From contig CAIRYQ010000101.1 of NCBI GenBank assembly GCA_903882875.1, positions 1 through 44,034 on the forward strand: a stretch of DNA of 44,034 nucleotides, read 5' to 3'. Both the position numbers and the translations under genes were made by a program. The stretch comes from an uncultured Spartobacteria bacterium. GTDB lineage: Bacteria; Verrucomicrobiota; Verrucomicrobiia; Chthoniobacterales; Chthoniobacteraceae. This document shows, in pieces, positions 19,046-26,159 of this stretch (position 1 is its first letter; every line of letters begins with the position of its first letter). The notes below the pieces were generated by a model that saw only the letters and a list, made by a program, of their open reading frames with translations, ran no database searches and was not told the origin of the DNA.

Positions 19046-20391
19046 TTTGCGCGCAGGTCGTAGCAGATCAGGCGCGGCCTCCTGCCGTCGCGATCCGGTT
19101 CGTTTTGCTGCACGTAGAGCAGCCCGTGGCTGAGCGCGGGCGGCGTCCACGTCTCGGGCGCGTCGAACAGCTTCGTGCGCCCGATCACTTTCCCGCCTTT
19201 CGGCGAAATCTCGATCCACGCGAGGTCGCCAAATTCCCCGAGGCACAGCACGCCGTCCGCCGTCGCGAGCAGGTTTGCGCGGCCAAATCCGCGGCCGAGA
19301 TCGTCGTGCCACATCTCGCGTCCGCTCACGACCTCGCGGCATGTCAGTTCCGCGAGCTGCTCGCTCTGCCCGGTGAAGCCGAAGATGCAGCCGTCGCGCA
19401 CAAGCGGCGTCATCCAGTACATCCCGAAATTCTCCTCCTGCCACGCAGTCTTCGTGGCAAAGTCCTTCGCGATCTCCACGCACAGCCCGCCAGCGGTGTA
19501 CACCTCGGACACAAAAATGCGCGCACCCTTCCCCTCGTCCGCCGAGGCCACGACCGGCGATGACACGTTCACCGATTCGGCAATCGCCGCGCGGTGCGGC
19601 GCCGACGCGAGCACCTTGCCATCCGCCGCATCCACGACGAGCAGCCCGCCCGTCGCGGGCCTGCTCATGCCGCCTGCAAACACGAGCACGCAGTCGCGCC
19701 CGTGCAGCCGCGCGGGAACCGGCGACGCATAGCTCGCGCCCCATTCGTGCGCGACGGTCCAGAGCAGCTTCCCCGTCGCCGTGTCGAACGCCACGGAGTT
19801 CACCGGCTTCCCGTCAATCACGCCGCCGATCTGCACAACCACGCGGCTGCCCATCACGAGCGGCGTGGAGCCGAATCCAAAAAATGCGGGACGCATCGCA
19901 TATTCGCGCGCGCAATCGTGTTCCCAGATCACTTTCCCGCTCGCGAGATCGAGGCAGTGCAGCCTGCCGGAAATCCCGAAGGTGAACACGCGCCCGTCCG
20001 CGATCACCGGGCTCGTCCGCGGCCCGCGCCCACCGCCGTAGCGCGGCTGGTACGGTGCGGCGCAGTCAAATTTCCACTGCGACTTTCCCGTCGCTGCGTC
20101 ACGGCATTCCACCGTTTCCTTTTCCTCGATCCGATGAAAGACGACGATCCTTCCACCCGAAATCGCAGGCCCGCCCATTCCGCTGCCGAGCGGCATTTCC
20201 CAGATCGCGCGGAGTCCGTCCGCGGGAAATTTCCGCAGCAGTCCCGACTCGGGCGTCGTGCAGTTGTGACTCGGCCCGAGCAGATGAGGCCAGTCGGCGA
20301 CGGCAGGCTTTTCCGCGGCGATCGAGGAGGAGACACAGAAAAGCGCCGAGGCACAGAGTGCGGCGATGACAGTCAGCGGGAAAATTTTCAT
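19042..20391 (-). CDS. Exported PQQ-like beta-propeller protein
   Basis: 449 aa from ATG 20391, giving a signal peptide (MKIFPLTVIAALCASALFCVS). The rest is a WD/PQQ-like propeller: 'ADWPHLLGPSHNCTTPES' near the start, then repeated blade motifs of the 'LDLASGKVIWEHD', 'FDTATGKLLWTVA' and 'VDAADGKVLASAP' type. Verrucomicrobia and planctomycetes have many such proteins, often called PQQ-binding-like; few bind PQQ, and the BamB fold is similar. Translationally coupled to the glycosyltransferase, which may point to polysaccharide handling, but function is unproven. A longer in-frame start would extend upstream of the signal peptide and is not preferred. Confidence 0.85.
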   Translation of the reverse strand: MKIFPLTVIAALCASALFCVSSSIAAEKPAVADWPHLLGPSHNCTTPESGLLRKFPADGLRAIWEMPLGSGMGGPAISGGRIVVFHRIEEKETVECRDAATGKSQWKFDCAAPYQPRYGGGRGPRTSPVIADGRVFTFGISGRLHCLDLASGKVIWEHDCAREYAMRPAFFGFGSTPLVMGSRVVVQIGGVIDGKPVNSVAFDTATGKLLWTVAHEWGASYASPVPARLHGRDCVLVFAGGMSRPATGGLLVVDAADGKVLASAPHRAAIAESVNVSSPVVASADEGKGARIFVSEVYTAGGLCVEIAKDFATKTAWQEENFGMYWMTPLVRDGCIFGFTGQSEQLAELTCREVVSGREMWHDDLGRGFGRANLLATADGVLCLGEFGDLAWIEISPKGGKVIGRTKLFDAPETWTPPALSHGLLYVQQNEPDRDGRRPRLICYDLRAK

Positions 20392-20532
20392 GCAGCGTGC
20401 GTCATCGGGAGACTGAGTGTGATTTTGAAAATGATCCATTGTTAGAAATGTTGCGCGGCAAACTGACGGAGATCCCGGCAACGGCACCGGCGTTTTTCCG
20501 AACCGCAGATGAACGCGAATGGCGCGGCAATC

Positions 20533-21339
20533 TCACCGCTTCGGAATCGTGAGCGGGCGCCGGGAGCCGACCTCCTCGATCACGACCTGGTCAGGCCGGA
20601 TCTCGAGCACCTTGAATTTTTTGTCCGTCTGCCCCGGCAGTTCGATGACCTCATCCACATGGATTTTTTTCCGCGCGCCGTCCGGCCCGGCGATCACCGC
20701 GTGCGTCTCGCTGCTCCGGGCGGGAAGATCGCGGATGAGCACCACCGATTCCTTCGTGTCCGAATTTTCGAGCGTGACCTGCGACACGTCTGAAAAGACG
20801 CCATGCTTGTCCGCCTTCACGTCGTGCTTCAGCGCAGTGACGCGGTACGGCAGCCCTTTCAAAATCGTGCCCTGCTGCACCTCCTCCGTGCCGGGCGTGT
20901 CGAGCCGTTCCAGCCGCGCCTTGCCGTCCTTCACCTCGCGCAGCAGCACCGGCACGCGCACCTCATTGTATTCCTTCATCACCACGCCGTCGAGCATCCC
21001 CGGCACCGAATTCGGATCGAGCGGATTCGTGCCCGCGATGTATTCCTCGCGGTTTGTAAATCCGTCGTGATCCGGGTCCGCGTCGAGCATCGCGGGATCC
21101 TTCGGGTCGAGCCCGTACCGTTTGCACCACGCCTCGAATTTCACATTCTCCTCCTCCGAAAGCGCGGCCACCGGACGACTCCCGATCGCAGCCTCCGGCA
21201 GCGCGACAGGCGCGGACAGGGACTCCGAAGCCGGCGGCAGCGGAGGCAGTTTTTCCGTCGAGGTGACCTCATTCCGATCGCAGCCCGCGAGCCACAGCGG
21301 GAACGCGAGCGCGAGCATCACACGGGAGAATTTCTTCAT
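20533..21339 (-). CDS. Lipoprotein with calcium-binding-type repeat, Amuc_1099-like
   Basis: 268 aa. It starts MKKFSRVMLALAFPLWLAGC, a lipoprotein signal with the acylated Cys at 20. Near residues 85-110 'DADPDHDGFTNREEYIAGTN' is a DxDxDG thrombospondin-3/EF-hand-like calcium loop. The rest is beta-strand-rich with two related halves ('YRVTALKHDVKADKHGVFSD', 'FKVLEIRPDQVVIEEVGSRR'). The layout resembles the Amuc_1099 group of verrucomicrobial pilus-system proteins, recalled rather than searched. Monocistronic on its strand. Confidence 0.7.
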   Translation of the reverse strand: MKKFSRVMLALAFPLWLAGCDRNEVTSTEKLPPLPPASESLSAPVALPEAAIGSRPVAALSEEENVKFEAWCKRYGLDPKDPAMLDADPDHDGFTNREEYIAGTNPLDPNSVPGMLDGVVMKEYNEVRVPVLLREVKDGKARLERLDTPGTEEVQQGTILKGLPYRVTALKHDVKADKHGVFSDVSQVTLENSDTKESVVLIRDLPARSSETHAVIAGPDGARKKIHVDEVIELPGQTDKKFKVLEIRPDQVVIEEVGSRRPLTIPKR

Positions 21340-21558
21340 TCCTCACACTGTATGCACGCCATGCCGCGAGCCAGCGGGAAATGCGCTGCCGCGCCGGGAT
21401 TGATGCCCGCGAAGCGAAAAGGAAGACGCCGGCGGGATGAGTGGATTCGTCGCGCGCAGAAATCCCGATTGCCGTGGCAGCATTTTCTTTTCGTGCCCTG
21501 CCGCGTCTTTCGTGGACAATCCCTTCCCCGCACAGCCGACTCATTCCCCTCCGCACCC

Positions 21559-22734
21559 ATGAACCGCCGCCGCTTCCTCGCACTCGGAATTGCATCCTCC
21601 CTCGCCACCGCCGCACGCGCGGAAGAAAAGCGAATGCGCATCGCCGTCATCGGCCACACGGGGCGCGGCAACTACGGACACGGCCTCGACACGATGTGGA
21701 CGCTGATGCCCGAGACGGAAATCGCCGCAGTCGCGGATGCCGACGCCACGGGACTTGCCGCCGCGCAGAAGAAGCTCGGCGGCATCGCGGGCTTTGCCGA
21801 CTACCGCAAGATGCTCGCGGAAGCGAAGCCCGACATCGTCGCCGTTGCGCCGCGTTTTGTGGACGAGCACCGCGACATGATTGTCGCTGCCGTCGAAAAC
21901 GGCGCACGCGGCATCTACGTCGAGAAGCCCTTCTGCCGCACGCCTGCGGAGGTGGATGAAATCGTCGCCGCATGCGCGAAGCGGAACGTGAAACTCGCTG
22001 TCGCGCACCGCAACCGCCACCAGCCCGCAGTCGCCACCGCCGCGGCGCTCGTGAAGGACGGCGCCATCGGCCGCCTGCTCGAAATCCGCGCACGCGGCAA
22101 GGAAGACGATCGCGGCGGCGCGCTCGACCTCTGGGTGCTCGGCTGCCATGTGATGAACCTCGTGCATTTTTTCGCCGGCAAGCCCGTCGCCTGCACCGCC
22201 ACGCTCCTGCAGGACGGACGCCCCGTAACGCACGACGACGTGAAGGATGGCGCAGAAGGCACCGGCCCCATCGCGGGCAACGAAGTCCACGCGCGCTTCG
22301 AGACGGAGCGCGGCGTGCCGGCGTTCTTCGATTCCGTGCAAAAGGCCGGCGTGAAAAGCGCGGGTTTCGGCCTCCAGCTCATCGGCACCGGCGGCGTGAT
22401 CGATCTGCGATTCGACGCCGAACCCGTCGCTCATTTCCGCGAGGGAAATCCATTCCAGCCAGCCGCCGGACCGCGCGTGTGGATTCCGATTTCATCCGCC
22501 GGAATCGGCAAGCCCGAGCCCGTCCCGGACGCCGGCAAGCTCGTGATGAGCCACGTCACCCCCGGCCGCGATCTCATCGCCGCAATCCGCGGGGATCGCG
22601 CACCGCTGTGCAGCGCGGAGGATGGCCGCGTGGTCGTGGAAATGATCAGCGCCGCATTCGAGTCCCACCGACTCGGCGGGGCGCGCACCACCTTCCCGCT
22701 CAAAACGCGGCAGGCACCTTTCTCTCTCCTGTGA
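21559..22734 (+). CDS. Tat-exported Gfo/Idh/MocA family oxidoreductase
   Basis: 391 aa. It begins with a compact Tat signal (MNRRRFLALGIASSLATAARA). The Rossmann motif reads 'MRIAVIGHTGRGNYG' rather than the usual GxGxxG, a divergence seen in exported members. 'GIYVEKPFCRTPAEVDEIVA' supplies the EKP motif near residue 118, followed by 'AVAHRNRHQPAV'. Only distantly similar to the other Gfo/Idh/MocA protein in this window. Substrate unknown. It is the last host gene before the left end of the integrative element; its stop is 129 bp from the att repeat. Confidence 0.87.
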   Translation: MNRRRFLALGIASSLATAARAEEKRMRIAVIGHTGRGNYGHGLDTMWTLMPETEIAAVADADATGLAAAQKKLGGIAGFADYRKMLAEAKPDIVAVAPRFVDEHRDMIVAAVENGARGIYVEKPFCRTPAEVDEIVAACAKRNVKLAVAHRNRHQPAVATAAALVKDGAIGRLLEIRARGKEDDRGGALDLWVLGCHVMNLVHFFAGKPVACTATLLQDGRPVTHDDVKDGAEGTGPIAGNEVHARFETERGVPAFFDSVQKAGVKSAGFGLQLIGTGGVIDLRFDAEPVAHFREGNPFQPAAGPRVWIPISSAGIGKPEPVPDAGKLVMSHVTPGRDLIAAIRGDRAPLCSAEDGRVVVEMISAAFESHRLGGARTTFPLKTRQAPFSLL

Positions 22735-22848
22735 ACGGCCTCGGAAACTGAAAGCCGAAAGTTCGCGGACATCCCACTCAGACCAAACCTCCGACGCACT
22801 GGACGAGGATTCGGAAAGCATCCGCAAACCAAAATCCACAAAGCCCTT

Positions 22849-22863
22849 CCCATTTCCAATGGG
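22849..22863 (-). terminator. Displaced hairpin that would have followed tRNA-Leu
   Basis: A 6-bp stem CCCATT/AATGGG with a 3-nt loop directly abuts the left att repeat. Before insertion this would have lain immediately after the 3' end of tRNA-Leu, so it is a plausible tRNA-transcript terminator now separated from its gene by about 9.8 kb. No strong T run follows, so the terminator call is tentative. Confidence 0.35.
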
Positions 22864-22884
22864 GTACTCGGGGCGGGACTTGAA
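22864..22884. repeat. attL: 21-bp duplicated tRNA-Leu 3' end
   Basis: Perfect copy of 32675-32695, covering the 3' acceptor strand and part of the T arm of tRNA-Leu. The rest of the tRNA is absent here, as expected of the far att site of a tRNA-targeting tyrosine recombinase. The flank beyond it (22863 and lower) is the original sequence downstream of the tRNA. Confidence 0.85.
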
Positions 22885-22906
22885 AAGGGACGGCCACCCC
22901 TGAAAC

Positions 22907-22925
22907 CCGCATGAATACAGGATTC
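22907..22925 (+). repeat. Left arm site: 19-bp inverted repeat near attL
   Basis: CCGCATGAATACAGGATTC, matching the reverse complement of 32634-32652 at 17 of 19 positions. The gap to the att core is 22 bp on both ends, so after excision the core would be flanked symmetrically by the two copies. This is the layout of recombinase or Xis arm sites. Confidence 0.7.
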
Positions 22926-22966
22926 TTGTTGCACGTTGCACCCCACTTGTTGCAAGGTGCGTGCTA
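22925..22966 (+). promoter_or_regulatory. Two 21-bp direct repeats in front of the integrase gene
   Basis: CTTGTTGCA occurs at 22925-22933 and 22946-22954, 21 bp (two helical turns) apart; over the full 21-bp units 15 positions match. They lie between the arm site and the integrase start, so they could be further arm sites or an operator for the int operon. The regulator is unknown; the HTH protein encoded at 25037 is a candidate. Confidence 0.5.
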
Positions 22967-22986
22967 TGCACAAGGGAGATTCTGCT

Positions 22987-24285
22987 ATGCAAGAAAAACC
23001 GGAAACATGGCCGCGCAAGATCACGCGAGCCGGTGCTACGGTGAAAATCTACCGCATCACGAATCGGGGGCGCACAGGCTACCAGTGCGCCTACTATATC
23101 GGAAACCGGCGATGCTTGAAAAACTTCACGCAATACACCGAAGCGCGAGCGCACGCCGATGAGCAGGTGTCGCTTTTGAGCGCGGGACACCTGAGCGTTG
23201 CGCAGATGCGCAGTCACGACCGCGAAGCGTTCACCGCCGCAATGCGTATCTTGAAACCACTCGACGTGCCCTTGCTCGACGCCGTGCGCGAATACGCCGC
23301 CGCCGCGAAAGCGTTGCCCGCTGGCGCATCCATGCTCGCCGCCGCGAAGGATTACGCACGCCGCCATCCCGACAACGCGCCGAAGAAAACCGTTGCCGAA
23401 GTCATTGCGGAATTTCTCGCAACGAAGGCACAGGACAAAGCCTCGTATCGTTACCTCAAAACGCTGACATCTACGCTCGCGCCGAATGCGGACAACGGGA
23501 GCGCACAGAAAAAGCGCAAGAGTTTCGGCGATGCTTTCCGCCGCAATGTGGACAGCGTGACGACGGCGGAAATGGACGCATGGCTGCGCGGGCGTGGCGT
23601 GGCACCGCGCACCCGTCGCAATCTGGTTCTCATGCTTCGCACGCTGTTCAATTTCGCAAAAGGGCAAGGCTATCTCGCCAAAGGAATGCCCACGGAAGCC
23701 GACACGCTCACGTTGCCGAAAAAGACAGACGGCGAGAGCATCGGCATTTTCACACCGCAGGAAATGGCGACGCTTTTGACCGGAACAAAGCGGCATCCCG
23801 TCGCCGATGAATATCGGCTCTGGCTTGCCCTTGGCGGATTCGCGGGACTGCGCACGGCGGAGTTGCTGCGCTTGGAATGGGGAAAGCACGTCCAACCGGA
23901 TCGCGGATTGATTCAAGTCTCGGCGGACATTGCGAAAGCGAACGGGCGGCGGATTATCAATCTCCAACCTAATTTGTGCGCGTGGCTGGCACCCTACGCG
24001 GGCCGCACCGGGAAAGTTTTTGAGCCTCGCGCAGATGAGCGGGCGCACGAATACGCGAAACGTCTCGGCATCGAATGGAAGCCGAATGCCTTGCGGCATT
24101 CGTTCATCTCTTACCTTGTCGCGCTGTCCAAGAATTTGCCCGCCGTCGCGTTAGAGGCTGGGAACAGCGTTGCTATTATCAATCGCCACTATCGCGAGCT
24201 TGTCACGGAAGCGGATGGCAAAAAATGGTTTGCAATCATGCCCGACCGTCCCGCTAACGTGTTGCAAATAAAAGGAGCCGCATGA
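22987..24285 (+). CDS. Tyrosine recombinase (integrase) of the element
   Basis: 432 aa from ATG 22987, which has a Shine-Dalgarno AGGGAG 9 bp upstream. The N-terminal region (about 1-130) looks like an arm-binding domain; a SAM-like core-binding region spans about 135-230, and the catalytic domain follows. Catalytic residues: R289 in 'GGFAGLRTAELLRLEW', K317, R370 in 'NALRHSFISY', Y402 in 'NRHYREL'. Two His positions are changed: the first His of HxxR is N367, and the LGH box reads AGNS. It lies next to attL and most likely catalyses integration at tRNA-Leu. Its stop overlaps the next ATG (ATGA, 24282-24285). Confidence 0.9.
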   Translation: MQEKPETWPRKITRAGATVKIYRITNRGRTGYQCAYYIGNRRCLKNFTQYTEARAHADEQVSLLSAGHLSVAQMRSHDREAFTAAMRILKPLDVPLLDAVREYAAAAKALPAGASMLAAAKDYARRHPDNAPKKTVAEVIAEFLATKAQDKASYRYLKTLTSTLAPNADNGSAQKKRKSFGDAFRRNVDSVTTAEMDAWLRGRGVAPRTRRNLVLMLRTLFNFAKGQGYLAKGMPTEADTLTLPKKTDGESIGIFTPQEMATLLTGTKRHPVADEYRLWLALGGFAGLRTAELLRLEWGKHVQPDRGLIQVSADIAKANGRRIINLQPNLCAWLAPYAGRTGKVFEPRADERAHEYAKRLGIEWKPNALRHSFISYLVALSKNLPAVALEAGNSVAIINRHYRELVTEADGKKWFAIMPDRPANVLQIKGAA

Positions 24286-24935
24286 AGCCCACAAAACACA
24301 AAGCCAGCGAGACAACCAAAGAGATTCCCGCGCCAGCAGACAATCAAGACGAACCGTATCGTTACCCCTTGGACTTAGTAGCTAAGATTGCAGTGCGGTT
24401 CGTGGATTCAAACACAAGCGACAAAGCGGCGACTGACCGTGCCATTGTCTTTCTCGACAACGTGGAGAAAACGATTGCAGGAAAAATGATGTGGATTCGC
24501 GCACGGAAAGAAGGCGAACGAATTGCCGCTGTAACTCCGATCCGCTCGACATTCGCCAAAGGTATCATTTGGATTACGAGCAAGAGGACGGCAAAGGAAG
24601 CAAACAAGGCTTACGTTGCTCATCTGCGTTTGCATTTGCGATTATCTGACTTAGGCCGTCCCGCACAGCCTAGCGAGGAACAAGTCGCAGAACTAATGTC
24701 ACCAAGACGCAAGAAAGGGGAAGGCGCACGAATCTCAAAGATTATCGCCAACTATCAGAGCAAGGGATTCAATCGAGTGCAACTCGTCACGGGCAAGGAA
24801 GAATACGACCGATTGCAGAAGGGGTTGGTCATTCCTTATCAGAACTCCAAAAAGGGGAAATCGGGCGGCAGGCCGCGCGGCTCGAAAAAAAGTCGAAAAA
24901 AGTCCTTGGACGGCAAATCGGCATCCGAAAAGTGA
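24282..24935 (+). CDS. Basic protein of unknown function with AT-hook-like tail
   Basis: 217 aa, translationally coupled to the integrase by an ATGA overlap. No family recognised. The N-terminal third is charged; the middle ('DKAATDRAIVFLDNVEKTIA', 'KGIIWITSKRTAKEANKAYV') is predicted helical; the C-terminal 30 residues are very basic and contain GGRPRGSKKSRKK, close to an AT-hook, which binds the minor groove of AT-rich DNA. Coupling to int, the AT-hook and the iterons directly downstream suggest a nucleoprotein accessory factor for recombination or replication (inference). GC content is clearly lower than in the host genes. Confidence 0.75.
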   Translation: MKPTKHKASETTKEIPAPADNQDEPYRYPLDLVAKIAVRFVDSNTSDKAATDRAIVFLDNVEKTIAGKMMWIRARKEGERIAAVTPIRSTFAKGIIWITSKRTAKEANKAYVAHLRLHLRLSDLGRPAQPSEEQVAELMSPRRKKGEGARISKIIANYQSKGFNRVQLVTGKEEYDRLQKGLVIPYQNSKKGKSGGRPRGSKKSRKKSLDGKSASEK

Positions 24936-24936
24936 C

Positions 24937-25020
24937 TTTGGCTTTTCTGGCAGTGCGTTTGGCTTTTGCAGTTTTGCAGATAGCTTTTCAAAGTGTGTGT
25001 TTGGCTTTTTGGTAGCTGGC
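24937..25020 (+). repeat. Four tandem 21-bp iterons upstream of the HTH-rep genes
   Basis: Units start at 24937, 24958, 24979 and 25000, exactly 21 bp apart. Units 1, 2 and 4 begin TTTGGCTTTT; unit 3 begins GATAGCTTTT, so GCTTTT is kept in all four at the same phase. The remainder of each unit varies. Two-turn spacing places the cores on one face of the helix, as in plasmid iterons and cooperative operators. They lie just before the HTH-Rep pair. Confidence 0.75.
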
Positions 25021-25036
25021 GAAAGGCGAAAATCAG

Positions 25037-25306
25037 TTGTGGCAAGTAGTGTGCGTGAATCGCACGCCACGAAAATCAGAACCTACTTCCGGCAAAGTCG
25101 CGTCGCGTGTTAGCGATGCCTCCCCACTCGACGGATACGTTGACTGGAAACCCATTGCCGCACGGCTTGGATTGCGCGAGCGCGCGTTTTGGAAATTGGT
25201 TCACGAACAGGGGTTGCCCTGCCACTACCTCAACAGCCGCGTGGTTCGATTCAAATGGCCCGACGTTGAGCAATGGATGCAGGAACGGCGGAGGGGCGGA
25301 CTGTGA
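25037..25306 (+). CDS. Excisionase/MerR-like helix-turn-helix protein
   Basis: Up to 89 aa; the start is uncertain. TTG 25037 has an AAAGGCG upstream; GTG 25049 and 25055 are alternatives. The C-terminal 50 residues hold a winged HTH of the HTH_17/excisionase type: 'YVDWKPIAARLGLRERAFWK' (helix-turn-helix), 'PCHYLNSRVVRFKWPDVEQW' (wing and last helix). Such proteins bend DNA as recombination directionality factors or act as repressors. Its stop lies inside the GTGA that starts the rep gene, so the two are coupled. It likely binds the iterons or the att arm sites. Confidence 0.75.
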   Translation: MWQVVCVNRTPRKSEPTSGKVASRVSDASPLDGYVDWKPIAARLGLRERAFWKLVHEQGLPCHYLNSRVVRFKWPDVEQWMQERRRGGL

Positions 25307-25755
25307 AGCCCAGCGAGCAAAACGCCGACGCACTCGCACTGGCGAAGGTGCCTTGGCAGGTTTTCGCCACCTTCACGTTGCGCCCCACATGGACGATGTG
25401 CGACTTGAATGACCGGCGATTCCGCGCGGCAGTGCATCTTGTCGAGCGAAGGTATCGGATTCGCCAAGGCGACCTGCAATGGTTTCTCGCGCTTGAAGGT
25501 GTATCTGGCACACCTCACTTTCACGGCCTGATTGCGGGCTTTCCGCCGGACGTGATCAACGGCGGCGGGTGTGCCCGTTTCGTCGCCGATGCTTGGCATC
25601 GCAAGAAGGGTGGATTTGCCTACGCGAGACTTTACGACGCCAGCAAAGGGGACGGAATCGGCTATCAATCGAAAAGAACACGCGAGGGCGACAACGTAGA
25701 TCGCGGCTCTCCGTGGTATTCAGAAAGCCTACTCCGCAAATTGACTGCGGCCTGA
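25303..25755 (+). CDS. Minimal HUH rolling-circle replication initiator (Rep)
   Basis: 150 aa from GTG 25303 (overlap GTGA with the HTH gene). The three HUH endonuclease motifs appear in order: motif 1 'QVFATFTLRP' (19-28); motif 2 'ALEGVSGTPHFHGLI' with the metal-binding pair H72 and H74 and a conserved E65; motif 3 'GIGYQSKRT' with catalytic Y121 and K124 (YxxK). Rep proteins of this type nick one strand at an origin and stay bound to its 5' end during rolling-circle replication. There is no helicase domain, so a host helicase would be needed. A TnpA-type transposase is less likely because the protein has the YxxK and TLR-type motif 1 of Reps. Confidence 0.8.
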   Translation: MKPSEQNADALALAKVPWQVFATFTLRPTWTMCDLNDRRFRAAVHLVERRYRIRQGDLQWFLALEGVSGTPHFHGLIAGFPPDVINGGGCARFVADAWHRKKGGFAYARLYDASKGDGIGYQSKRTREGDNVDRGSPWYSESLLRKLTAA

Positions 25756-26028
25756 TTTGGATTGCCGCTCCGGTGCCATCGTCGCGGAGCCAGGATGAGA
25801 GCAAAGGGCGCGAAAAATCGCGCGAGTGCTCTTGTATGGCAGAGCTTTGCCCAAATCGGAACGCGGGGGGCGCGGGCGGGCGTCTCGGACGTGCCTTAGA
25901 CAGGACGCCGCGAGGCTTCGTAGGCGTAAGGGTGTGAGTCGAAAAAGTATCTTTGAGCGAACACCCTAAAGCCGAAGAAACGTAGCGGCGGCGTGGCTTA
26001 GGACTCGCCTAGACGCCCGCCCGCGCCC
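25754..26028 (+). ncRNA. Candidate structured RNA or rolling-circle origin downstream of rep
   Basis: No coding sense, but dense nested pairing. Domain 1: 25754-25760 with 25851-25857 (7 bp) encloses a 6-bp hairpin (25767-25772/25785-25790), the pair 25801-25806/25845-25850 and a 6-bp AAAA-loop hairpin (25808-25823). Domain 2: a perfect 18-bp stem 25868-25885/26011-26028 encloses 25905-25911/25988-25994 (7 bp), 25914-25918/25969-25973 (5 bp) and 25929-25935/25961-25967 (7 bp). A further 8-bp hairpin lies at 26059-26076. Either a structured RNA expressed as the rep 3' region, or the folded single-stranded/double-stranded origin of the Rep. I recognise no known RNA family. The ncRNA type is a best guess. 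Confidence 0.55.
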
Positions 26029-26159
26029 GTGGTGAGGGAGCGGGTGGAGAGGCGGGGAGCATCGGGAGCCCGATGCGATGCGGAGCGGAGTCGGCGAGGA
26101 TGTGCAGAGCAAACGTGCGGGCCGCGAAAGCTACTTTGCGCGAATCGGTGCCAGTGTGC

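Noticed and set aside
17696-19744. A single 682-aa glycosyltransferase gene starting at 19744
   Set aside because: The first 233 residues are the wrong-frame reading of the PQQ-propeller gene; a proper start with ATGA coupling exists at 19045.
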